Source: Arthrobacter bambusae (lineage in GTDB: Bacteria; Actinomycetota; Actinomycetes; Actinomycetales; Micrococcaceae). Taken from it: 64,000 nt of DNA. The first letter of the stretch is position 1. Each line of letters opens with the position of its first letter. The notes under the pieces are model-generated. The model was not told the origin of the DNA, searched no databases, and saw only the letters and a program-made list of their open reading frames with translations. Made by a program: the position numbers and the translations under genes. The stretch covers positions 1-64,000 of the forward strand of contig NZ_JAUSSZ010000002.1 in assembly GCF_030812595.1 (NCBI RefSeq). Direction: 5' to 3'. This document shows, piece after piece, positions 8,720 to 16,350 of the stretch.

Positions 8720-8748
8720 TTGCAACCGATCTCAGCAACCGATCTCAT
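8720..8748 (+). promoter_or_regulatory. 29-bp operator, copy 2
   Basis: Exact inverted copy of 7206-7234, made of two tandem GCAACCGATCTCA units. It covers the expected transcription start of the rightward operon and lies in the divergent region in front of the aldolase gene. Confidence 0.7.
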
Positions 8749-8765
8749 ACAAGGGGGTATTGCGG

Positions 8766-9752
8766 TTGACTCATGTACGCACAATTATTCTGGGTGCTTC
8801 CCATTGGCATGTCCCGCTTTGCGCGCCGGCCATTGGCGAAGTGCACGAGGTGATCGGCGTCGGTGACGACGACGTCTCACGCGTGCAGGTGCGGGACCTC
8901 GCGAAAGGATGGGGGGCCCCGGTTGAAGCCGACTGGCGGAAGCTTGTCGATCTCCCTGACGTCGGACTCGCATATGTCTTCGGTCCTCATGATGGTATGG
9001 CCGAAAAGTGTCTTGCCCTGATCGAGCGCGGTATTCCGTTCGTCGTGGAAAAGCCGTTGGGCACTTCCCTTGACGAGCTTTCCGCCGTTCGACAAGCCGC
9101 CGAAACGGCAGGCGTTCCGGCCACTGTTCCGTTGGTCCAGCGCGGCGGACCAACAGAGCAATGGCTTGCCAAGGCAGGTCGGCCCGCTTACCAGCGAACC
9201 TCATTTATTGCCGGTCCACCATCCCGGTATCTGGACAACGCCAATCCCTGGATGCTCGATCCGGCCAAGGCGGGCGGAGGTTGCCTGGCCAATCTGGGTC
9301 CACATTTTGTCGATCTGTTCCTCAGGGGCAGTGGCGAGGCAGAAGCACATGTCGACTCCCGGCTCTCATCGGCTCTTCACCACCAGGCTGTTGAGGATCA
9401 TGCCAGTCTCATCATCACGACACCGGAAGGTCGCGAAGCCATTGTGGAGGTTGGCTACGCTTTCCCCGGCTCTCCGCTCAAGCGCTACTGCAGCTTTACC
9501 TCGGTCGGTGAGGCAGGATTCGCCTCCGTGGATTCGGACGGCACAGCTACGTTCACTGCACTGGACGGCACCACGGAGGTCGACAAGTTCAATGTGGACA
9601 GCGACCCTCTTTACGATCCGTTCGTGCGAAACGTCGCCCGGACGCTGGAAGATGGATTCCGGGGCCTGACCACGCTGGCCCAGCTCGAAAATGTCATGCG
9701 CCCCATTTGGCGGGCCTATGACGACCAGCACGGAGGAAGAGAACATGTCTGA
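8766..9752 (+). CDS. Gfo/Idh/MocA-family oxidoreductase
   Basis: A 328-residue NAD(P)-dependent sugar dehydrogenase-type protein. The N-terminal Rossmann strand (TIILGASHWH) lacks the usual GxGxxG and has LGASHWH instead, but the family motif VVEKPLGTS (EKP) is present, as is the GGGCLANLGPHFVDL segment of the catalytic domain. I choose the TTG at 8766, eight bases after AAGGGGG; a TTG at 8760 is too close to it. First gene of the rightward operon; it overlaps the lacI gene by eight bases. A second Gfo/Idh gene lies at 12218, so two oxidoreductive steps on one substrate are likely. Confidence 0.8.
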   Translation: MTHVRTIILGASHWHVPLCAPAIGEVHEVIGVGDDDVSRVQVRDLAKGWGAPVEADWRKLVDLPDVGLAYVFGPHDGMAEKCLALIERGIPFVVEKPLGTSLDELSAVRQAAETAGVPATVPLVQRGGPTEQWLAKAGRPAYQRTSFIAGPPSRYLDNANPWMLDPAKAGGGCLANLGPHFVDLFLRGSGEAEAHVDSRLSSALHHQAVEDHASLIITTPEGREAIVEVGYAFPGSPLKRYCSFTSVGEAGFASVDSDGTATFTALDGTTEVDKFNVDSDPLYDPFVRNVARTLEDGFRGLTTLAQLENVMRPIWRAYDDQHGGREHV

Positions 9753-10740
9753 CCTGAGTATCGACGTCGTTGCAAAAGCTGCCGGTGTCCACCGGTCAAC
9801 GGTGTCCCGGGCGTTCTCGCGCCCCGAGGCGGTAAAGAGCGAAACACGCGAGCACATCCTTCGGGTCGCCGAGGGACTCGGCTACACGATGAGCCCGCTC
9901 GCCCAAGCTCTCCGCCGAAAGACCAGCACCTTCGTCCCGCTGATCGTCCCTGACATCACCAACCCGTTCTTCGCTGAGCTTGCCAAAACGATGACACAGG
10001 CAGCTGACGAACGCGGCTACCAGCTGCTGCTGTGCGTCACCAACGGTGACCCGGCCAAAACCGATGGTTATTTCACCGCCATGCAGGCGATGTATGCCCC
10101 CTTCGGAATTGTGGCCCCGTCAACCAAGGTCGATACCAAAGCCCTCAAACGGTTCGACTTCGGCCACAAGGTCGTCGTGATCGACCGCGTCGAAGGGGAC
10201 GATACCGTTCCCACCGTCACCGTCGACAGCCGGCGCGGAATCATGCTGGCCCTGGATCACTTGCACGGTCTGGGGCACACCTCGATCGGTTACGTGTCCG
10301 GTATTGCCGGGACACACACCGCCCAGGACCGGATGGACGCCTACCTGGAGATGACAGCCCAGAGCGGCGGCACGCCCATCGTTTTGGACAGCGGGTCGGA
10401 TCTGGATGCGGGCACGCGCGGAGCAGAGCACTTCCTGCAGATGGGCAATCCTCCAACGGCCATCATTGCGGCCAACGACATGGTCGCCTTTGCAGTGATC
10501 TCGGCCCTTGGTCGAAGCGGTGTACGGGTACCGGACGATGTATCCGTCATCGGATTCGATGGTCTCGCTCTCGGCGCCCGTTTCAACCCCGCCCTGACGA
10601 CCATCCGGCAGCCAATCGCCGATATGGGACATATCGCCATCGAACTTGCCGAGAAACAGAACGCTGACGGCTCCGTGGACCACATCGTCCTCGAACCCGA
10701 ACTTCTGGTCCGCGGCTCAACCTCGGAGCCACGCAAATGA
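9745..10740 (+). CDS. LacI-family transcriptional repressor of the sugar-acid cluster
   Basis: A 331-residue LacI/GalR regulator. The N-terminal helix-turn-helix (IDVVAKAAGVHRSTVSRAFSR) is followed by a hinge and a periplasmic-binding-protein-like effector domain (PLIVPDITNPFFAEL, VSVIGFDGLALGARFNPALTTIRQP). The start at 9745 has GGAGGA upstream; the longer in-frame extension into the preceding gene is rejected. Its stop overlaps the next gene as ATGA. The operator pair at 7206 and 8720 is the obvious binding target, which would make it both autoregulator and controller of the transporter and aldolase units. Confidence 0.9.
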   Translation: MSDLSIDVVAKAAGVHRSTVSRAFSRPEAVKSETREHILRVAEGLGYTMSPLAQALRRKTSTFVPLIVPDITNPFFAELAKTMTQAADERGYQLLLCVTNGDPAKTDGYFTAMQAMYAPFGIVAPSTKVDTKALKRFDFGHKVVVIDRVEGDDTVPTVTVDSRRGIMLALDHLHGLGHTSIGYVSGIAGTHTAQDRMDAYLEMTAQSGGTPIVLDSGSDLDAGTRGAEHFLQMGNPPTAIIAANDMVAFAVISALGRSGVRVPDDVSVIGFDGLALGARFNPALTTIRQPIADMGHIAIELAEKQNADGSVDHIVLEPELLVRGSTSEPRK

Positions 10741-11315
10741 CCGCGCAAACGAACGGCGCCCCGACAGGCACAATGCGCCGGTTGCCGGGGCTCCGCCACA
10801 CGGACCACGTCGGGCTGACCGTTCCGAACCTTGAGGAAGGCATCCGTTTCTTCGTCGACGTCCTCGGAGCCGAGGAGCTGTACCGCTCGGAACGAGGACC
10901 GGACCAGGAATTCATGCCCACAAACTTCGAAGTCCCTGCAGATGCCAAGCTCACGCTCGCCATGTTGCGCCTGCCACCAAACCTCAACATCGAACTTTTC
11001 GAATGGAGCAGCGCTGAGCGGCGTACCACGCCGCCGCGGCACTCCGACGCCGGCGGGCACCACTTATGTTTCGTCGTGGATGACGTCGATGAAGCGATCG
11101 CAGCGCTGCAGGACATACCTGGGGTCCATGTGCTCGGTGAGCGCAAGGAAGTTGCCGGTGACAGCCCCCGGGTTGCCGGCAACCGCTGGACCTACTTCGT
11201 CACCCCGTGGGGACTGCTGATGGAACTCGTGGACCGATCCCGTGTCGCAGACCCGCCCCGGCTGGTCGGTCCTTCGGACTGGACAGCAACCCACACACTT
11301 CAGAAAGGATCTTGA
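10737..11315 (+). CDS. VOC-superfamily (glyoxalase/dioxygenase-like) protein
   Basis: A 192-residue protein with paired beta-alpha-beta-beta-beta modules of the vicinal oxygen chelate fold. LRHTDHVGLTVPNLEEGIRFF carries the first metal His, HHLCFVVDDVDEAI the second module, and GLLMELVD the terminal Glu ligand. It is translationally coupled to the upstream lacI gene (ATGA). In sugar clusters such proteins may act as epimerases or lyases; the reaction here is unknown. A second VOC gene lies at 14363. Confidence 0.75.
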   Translation: MTAQTNGAPTGTMRRLPGLRHTDHVGLTVPNLEEGIRFFVDVLGAEELYRSERGPDQEFMPTNFEVPADAKLTLAMLRLPPNLNIELFEWSSAERRTTPPRHSDAGGHHLCFVVDDVDEAIAALQDIPGVHVLGERKEVAGDSPRVAGNRWTYFVTPWGLLMELVDRSRVADPPRLVGPSDWTATHTLQKGS

Positions 11316-11318
11316 ACA

Positions 11319-12221
11319 ATGCGGCTTGCCGGTCACACATTGGGCACCCCGAACCACACGGTTCCCCAAGCACTCAAACTCTTCCAAGCCGCAGGGCTTG
11401 ACGCTGCCGAAGTCATCTATCAGGACGACTACACGTCCGGATTACCCCTGGGTGACCGGCGCGCGGCGATGGAGGCACTGCAGGCCGCCGACAGCGAGGG
11501 CGTGCCCATTGTCGGCCTGACGCCTTACACCACAGCCATCAACTCACTGGATGATGCGGAGTGGCGTCGAGGAGTCGATGAATTCCGTGGCGCCATCGAG
11601 ACCGCACATCTGCTCGGCGCCGACCGGGTGCGTGTCTACGCCGGATCCTGGCACCCCGGAGACACCGACCATTCGGCACGGTGGGCGCAATTGCGTAAAG
11701 CATTGGAAACCCTTGCCCCGGAAGCGGACCAGGCCGGTGTCCGGCTTTGCGTGGAAAACCATTTCGGAACCATGACCCAGACCGCGGCAGAAACCGCTGC
11801 CTTGGTCCGGGAAATCGCCCAACCATCTGTCCGCGTCCTTTACGATCAGGCCAACCTGACCTTCACGCATGACGAAACGTTCGAGCAGGCCTTTGCCGTT
11901 CAGGGTGACCTGATCGGTCACGTTCACGTGAAGGACCTGGTCTTCACCGATCCCAATGCCGCCTTCCGCGCCACGGAAACAGCCCGGGTCAACGCTTCCG
12001 AACGGGCCGTCAGGTCCCGGGTCGTCGGGAACGGTGTTGTTCCGTGGTCCCAAATCCTGGCTGCGCTGGTGCGGCACGGCTACGACGACGTGCTGAGCAT
12101 CGAACTTGAGTACCGCTGGCACCCCCAGGACCTCCCCGTGCCCGAGGACGGCTTCCGCGAAGCCGCCACCGTCCTGCGCTCAATGATCTCTGACCTGGCT
12201 GAAGTAAGGAACGCCCGATGA
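11319..12221 (+). CDS. sugar phosphate isomerase/epimerase family TIM barrel
   Basis: A 300-residue xylose-isomerase-like TIM barrel. Metal-site motifs are visible in order: VRLCVENHFG (Glu), VRVLYDQANL (Asp), IGHVHVKDL (His) and DDVLSIELEYRW (Glu). The ribosome binding site AAAGGA lies well placed before the ATG, four bases after the VOC gene. Its stop overlaps the start of the next Gfo/Idh gene as ATGA. Together with the dehydrogenases this fits keto-sugar isomerisation or beta-elimination. Not recognisable as a specific named enzyme. Confidence 0.8.
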   Translation: MRLAGHTLGTPNHTVPQALKLFQAAGLDAAEVIYQDDYTSGLPLGDRRAAMEALQAADSEGVPIVGLTPYTTAINSLDDAEWRRGVDEFRGAIETAHLLGADRVRVYAGSWHPGDTDHSARWAQLRKALETLAPEADQAGVRLCVENHFGTMTQTAAETAALVREIAQPSVRVLYDQANLTFTHDETFEQAFAVQGDLIGHVHVKDLVFTDPNAAFRATETARVNASERAVRSRVVGNGVVPWSQILAALVRHGYDDVLSIELEYRWHPQDLPVPEDGFREAATVLRSMISDLAEVRNAR

Positions 12222-13210
12222 ACACCAACCGTCTCCGTGTCGGAGTGATCGGCGCCGGCAATATCGCCACCATCGCCCAATTGCCCACCCTCGTACAACG
12301 CGATGACGTCGAACTGGCTGCCCTGGTGTCCCGTCGTGAGGACCCCAGCAACCTGGTCAGGCGCTGGGGATTCGGCGCCGCCTACAAGACAGTCGAAGAC
12401 ATGCTGGACTCGCAGCAGCTCGATGCAGTCTTCGTGCTGACTCCCCGCTCCGAGCACGCCCACGCCGTGCAGCTGTGCCTCACCAACGACGTCGACGTTT
12501 TCTGCGAAAAGCCCTTGGCTCCGGCAACCGACGAGGCAGAACGCCTGGCAGACCTCGCCGACGAACGGGGGCGAATACTGATGGTCGATTTCAACCGCCG
12601 CTATGCGCCCGTCTACACGGCCGGCCGGGAAGTTTTTGGCGACAAAGGCGCCACATTCTGCGTCGCACAGAAGAACCGTCCGGGATCGGAGTACCGCGCA
12701 ACCTTTGAGAACGCCATCCACATGGTCGATCTCCTGCGCTGGTACTGCGGCGGCGAGCCGGTGGACGTGGCCGCCCATGCCGCCGGTGACGACCCCTGGG
12801 AAGAAGACGGGGTTGCAGCAACCATCCGTTTCAGCACCGGCAACACCGGAGTGCTCATGGCGGCCAGAACGGCAGGAGCATGGAACGAGAAGCTGGACGC
12901 CTATGGTGACGGAAAGACAGTAGAAGTCAGAGCACCCGAAACAGTCTCGACCACAGTCAGGGGAGTCACCACATCCCGGGAACTCAGCGCAGAAGCCTAC
13001 GGATGGGCTACTGCGACGGACACGCTCGGATTTTCCGCCGCCGTTCACCATTTCCTGGACCGAGTCGCCGACAGGACACAGCCGCTGACCTCAGGTCGCG
13101 AAGCTGTTCACACCCAGCGCCTGCTCGACCGGATCCTCGCCGCTGCCGGGCTGCCGACGGAGGAACAAGCCGGTCGGGAATGGGCCAGCCACGCGGTGAA
13201 CGCAAGCTGA
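12218..13210 (+). CDS. Gfo/Idh/MocA-family oxidoreductase
   Basis: A 330-residue dehydrogenase with a textbook nucleotide-binding motif (RVGVIGAGNIAT), the family EKP motif (VDVFCEKPLAPATDEAERLA), and a C-terminal domain with NAIHMVDLLRWYCG. It should oxidise or reduce a sugar, inositol or keto-sugar with NAD(P)(H). Start coupled to the TIM-barrel gene by ATGA. It differs from the Gfo/Idh protein at 8766 in keeping the glycine-rich loop. It lacks the extra length of levoglucosan dehydrogenases (about 390 residues), so I do not assign that function. Confidence 0.85.
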   Translation: MNTNRLRVGVIGAGNIATIAQLPTLVQRDDVELAALVSRREDPSNLVRRWGFGAAYKTVEDMLDSQQLDAVFVLTPRSEHAHAVQLCLTNDVDVFCEKPLAPATDEAERLADLADERGRILMVDFNRRYAPVYTAGREVFGDKGATFCVAQKNRPGSEYRATFENAIHMVDLLRWYCGGEPVDVAAHAAGDDPWEEDGVAATIRFSTGNTGVLMAARTAGAWNEKLDAYGDGKTVEVRAPETVSTTVRGVTTSRELSAEAYGWATATDTLGFSAAVHHFLDRVADRTQPLTSGREAVHTQRLLDRILAAAGLPTEEQAGREWASHAVNAS

Positions 13211-13382
13211 ACAACCACCCGACCAACCCCCAGTTCAGGGCTGGACCGCCCACCGCGGAAGCGGGCTGCACAAACCGCTGAGCACCAGGAGGCGCAAGAT
13301 AGCTCCAAACCGCCTCCACCAGAGCAGACCGAAAATCGGGGGAGTGGAAGGACTACCGCTACGCGGGCGAAAGGAATTGAAC

Positions 13383-13457
13383 ATGAAGCAAGCAACTCAC
13401 GCTCCCACCGCCGGGGGAGCCGTGTCCGCCGACGTCCATGGAAGCGAGAACAAATGA
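13383..13457 (+). CDS. 24-residue ORF coupled to the SDR gene
   Basis: An ATG at 13383, preceded by AAAGGA, opens a 24-codon frame (MKQATHAPTAGGAVSADVHG, then SENK) whose TGA overlaps the SDR start as ATGA. It may be a coupled leader peptide, or the remains of a longer gene that once stood here. No similarity is recognisable. The 170 bases before it (13211-13382) hold nothing else I can identify. Confidence 0.4.
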   Translation: MKQATHAPTAGGAVSADVHGSENK

Positions 13458-14203
13458 GCCTCAAAGATCAGGTCGTTCTGGTAACCGGGTCAAGCGGGGG
13501 AATCGGCGATGCAGCTGTCAGCGCGCTCAAAGCTGAAGGCGCCATCGTCATAGGCGCTGATCGGTCTCCCAAAGAGGACCAGCGCTTGGAAGCGTTTTAC
13601 CCCCTCGACATCACCTCGGAACAGCAATGCGCAGCTACTATCCGGGACATCACAGCCAAACACGGCCGCATCGATGTCCTCATCCACGCAGCCGGAGTGC
13701 TCGGTCCCACCCCCGGCATCATGGAGACAACCACTGAAGAATTTGACTCCATTCTGCGGATCAATGCCTCCGCGACCTTCACGATGGTGCGCGAGACCGC
13801 AAAGTCAATGCTCGAGACCGGCACCGCCGGCGCCATCGTGGTCCTATCGTCCGTTGCGGCGAAGGAATCACGGCTCAACTACCTGCCATACAACGCGAGC
13901 AAGCTTGCTGTCCTGCACATCATGTGGTCATTCGCCGAACTGCTCGGGCCCAACGGCATCTCCGTCAACGCCATCGCACCAGGCCCAGTTAACACACCCA
14001 TGTGGGCACAATTCGCCAAAGACTCCGGGCCGGACGCAGCCGCCAACCGTGCAAAGCGTGCCGCACAGCTGCCGATGCGGCGATTCGCCGAACCCGACGA
14101 AGTCGCCCGTGCCATCCTCTTCCTCGCCGATCCCGACAACCGCTACATCACCGGGGTTTCTCTGGATGTGGCAGGCGGAGCACATCTGGGAATCGGAACC
14201 TGA
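13454..14203 (+). CDS. SDR-family oxidoreductase
   Basis: A 249-residue classical short-chain dehydrogenase: GSSGGIG cofactor motif, HAAGV in place of NAG, catalytic Ser in VLSSVAA, YNASK for the Tyr and Lys, and the C-terminal ITGVSLDVAGG. Its start overlaps the stop of the 24-residue ORF. Probably the second SDR of the cluster acting on a polyol, sugar acid or keto intermediate. It is distinct in sequence from the SDR at 3736. Confidence 0.85.
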   Translation: MSLKDQVVLVTGSSGGIGDAAVSALKAEGAIVIGADRSPKEDQRLEAFYPLDITSEQQCAATIRDITAKHGRIDVLIHAAGVLGPTPGIMETTTEEFDSILRINASATFTMVRETAKSMLETGTAGAIVVLSSVAAKESRLNYLPYNASKLAVLHIMWSFAELLGPNGISVNAIAPGPVNTPMWAQFAKDSGPDAAANRAKRAAQLPMRRFAEPDEVARAILFLADPDNRYITGVSLDVAGGAHLGIGT

Positions 14204-14362
14204 ACAACCCGGCACGGGTCTCCTGACACCTGCCGCCCCGCACTGCTGTACCCAGGCCCCACCCATCCAGCATCAAAGCTTCAGGGCTGCTCTCATTTCC
14301 TGAAAGGTAATTCAGCAAACGGACACGAGTAGGAAGTCCTTGATCTACCAAGGAGACAATTA

Positions 14363-14845
14363 ATGCGGCATCATCACACTGCCCTGCACGTTACAGACAT
14401 GGAGCGCAGCGCGCGATTCTACGTCGATGGGCTTGGACTAACCCGTTTGGATGCCTGGACGTCGGGCCCATACATCGGCGAGCTTTACGGTCGTCCCAAT
14501 GTCAAGGTAACAGCCATGCTTCTCACTACCGCTGACGGAGCCTTCCGGCTGGAACTTGCCCACGCGGAGCCTCTACTGCCCGCCGTCAACCCGTCAGAGG
14601 CGCAGGCGGGCACGGTACACCTTGCCTTTACAGATATTGATGTACGGCAGGTTTACGCCAAAATGACAGCACTTGGTTACAGTGCGGTATCCGAACCGAT
14701 TGCCCCGACCTCAGGTCCCATTGCAGGCGGCCTGCTGGTCTACCTACTCGATCCGGACGGAAATCGGGTGGAGCTCATTCAGGCGCCCGACTGGCAAAAT
14801 GCTGACAAGAGTGGTGATGCAACACCGGTAACGGGCACTCCGTAA
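14363..14845 (+). CDS. VOC-family protein
   Basis: A 160-residue single-unit VOC protein. RHHHTALHVTDMERSARFYVD is the first half-module with its metal His. GTVHLAFTDIDVRQVY is the second, and GGLLVYLLDPDGNRVELIQ ends with the Glu ligand. A purine-rich stretch (AAGGAGAC) precedes the ATG. Smaller than its neighbour at 10737 and probably a glyoxalase, epimerase or isomerase. It is the last rightward gene before the convergent inulin operon; 14846-14986 shows no clear terminator. Confidence 0.75.
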   Translation: MRHHHTALHVTDMERSARFYVDGLGLTRLDAWTSGPYIGELYGRPNVKVTAMLLTTADGAFRLELAHAEPLLPAVNPSEAQAGTVHLAFTDIDVRQVYAKMTALGYSAVSEPIAPTSGPIAGGLLVYLLDPDGNRVELIQAPDWQNADKSGDATPVTGTP

Positions 14846-14986
14846 CCTGACTAGGTTCCGACAAGCTGGCCCCCAGCTTCATCGGGGTCACCGGATGGTC
14901 GCGACGGACCGGCGGCGGGGCGCTCCGGAGTCCCGCTGCCTTTAGGGGAGTGCGGCACCCGACAACCCTACAAGCCCACCTGCCGC

Positions 14987-16327
14987 CTATGAACCAATCG
15001 TGGGTGTGGCCCTAAAAGCGTTCACAGCCCTGTCCGCGATAACTTGGGCCTCACTTCCGGAGTCAAGGATTGTGTTCCGGGCTGATTCGGGATCGACCAT
15101 GACGGCCGTGACGGCGAGGCCGTCCGTGGCCTGGGTCGTCAACAGAGCGTCCACCTGGGCCGAGAAACACGAGTCACTCGACGTGGAGCGAACGTCCATC
15201 GCCACGACGTTGTTGTTGGAGACGAAGTTGCCAGTCCCGGCCACGAGCCGGATGATGACGGGAGTGGCGCCTGTAGGCCGGATGCTCTGTGAGTCGATGA
15301 CCTCGGAGAAGTGGTTGCTGACGACCGAGTTGTTGCTGCCGCTGATGCGGAGGAGTCCGTTGAGGTCGTCGAGCCCATTGTCGATTCCCAGGAAGGGCGT
15401 CCAGGGCTCATGGTCACGGAGGAAGTGGTTCGTGGCCACGAGGTTTTCGGAACTATTCTCTGCGAGAACCACCATCCCGGGGTAGAACGAGTGCAGACGG
15501 TTGTTGGTGACGCTTGAACGCGTGACGCCGTCGAGATAAACGCTGCTCGCACCACGGGGGAAGACGTTGTTCGCGGTGATCAGGAGGCCGCCATGGTTCT
15601 CGGCGTAAATCGAGTGACCCTTGAAGCCCGCTCCTATCAGGTTGTCGGTGATCTTGGATGCCTGTCCCCAACCGCGCAGCTCGATGCAGCTTCCGCATTC
15701 AGCGATGAAGTTGTCGTGAACGGAAAGCGCGTCCGCGTGGTAGATGGTGAGGGCGTTCTCAAGGTAGACGAAACCCATGCCGGTTACGCGGAATGAGTCA
15801 TTGGCGTTCGCGACATAGATACCGGTCTTGCCGTTGACGTAGGTGTTCTCCGGATGCATCCCGGAGCCGTCCGGGGTGAAGTGCAACCCGTCGATGCAGA
15901 AGTTGGAGAACTCGACCGAGCTGATCCGCGGGCTCCCGCTCCGCTCAACGTAGAAGGCGGCTCCCTTGGATTCTTCCCCGTCTCCGTCAACGGGAATGTC
16001 GACGAGAATGCGGCTCCCCCCGGGCCACAGCTCATGCAAGTCGGGCCATTCCTCTTCGGGAACGTTGAACCGGATGCTCGACGAGGTAAATCCGTGCCCC
16101 GAGCCCTCGATCCTGAGGAAGCTGATGTCGATCACCACTTGTGTGCGGAGGGTGTAGTCCCCGGGCGGAATGTAGATCACCGCGCCTGGCTTTCCTCCGT
16201 TGTTCGCATCGGTGGCGGTCTGCCGGTCCTTGATGTCGGCGATGATGCTGTTGATTACTTCACCGACGTCCTTGGACGGATTTCCGACGGGCCACGCAGT
16301 GACGTCGTAGTAGTTGTTGCTTGACAT
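14987..16327 (-). CDS. intracellular GH91 DFA-IIIase (difructose dianhydride hydrolase)
   Basis: A 446-residue right-handed beta-helix protein of family GH91 without any signal peptide. It is homologous along its length to the exported fructotransferase at 22606 but clearly diverged. The catalytic pair of GH91, Asp and Glu eleven residues apart, is conserved as HDNFIAECGSCIEL (D205, E216). It differs from the fructotransferase in a segment at about 87-101 (FNVPEEEWPDLHELW), roughly where DFA-III hydrolases carry a lid. The cytoplasmic location and placement behind a sugar importer support hydrolysis of imported DFA III to inulobiose. It lies 23 bases after the GH32 gene with an AAGGGAAG ribosome binding site, at the end of the long leftward operon. 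The alternative is a second fructotransferase, less likely without an export signal. Confidence 0.85.
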   Translation of the reverse strand: MSSNNYYDVTAWPVGNPSKDVGEVINSIIADIKDRQTATDANNGGKPGAVIYIPPGDYTLRTQVVIDISFLRIEGSGHGFTSSSIRFNVPEEEWPDLHELWPGGSRILVDIPVDGDGEESKGAAFYVERSGSPRISSVEFSNFCIDGLHFTPDGSGMHPENTYVNGKTGIYVANANDSFRVTGMGFVYLENALTIYHADALSVHDNFIAECGSCIELRGWGQASKITDNLIGAGFKGHSIYAENHGGLLITANNVFPRGASSVYLDGVTRSSVTNNRLHSFYPGMVVLAENSSENLVATNHFLRDHEPWTPFLGIDNGLDDLNGLLRISGSNNSVVSNHFSEVIDSQSIRPTGATPVIIRLVAGTGNFVSNNNVVAMDVRSTSSDSCFSAQVDALLTTQATDGLAVTAVMVDPESARNTILDSGSEAQVIADRAVNAFRATPTIGS

Positions 16328-16350
16328 GGGTTCTTCCCTTTGTGTTGCGG

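Noticed and set aside
8766..13210. Assignment of the Gfo/Idh and TIM-barrel genes to the levoglucosan pathway
   Set aside because: The dehydrogenases are about 60 residues shorter than the known Arthrobacter-type enzyme and do not share its N-terminal pattern as far as I can recall it.
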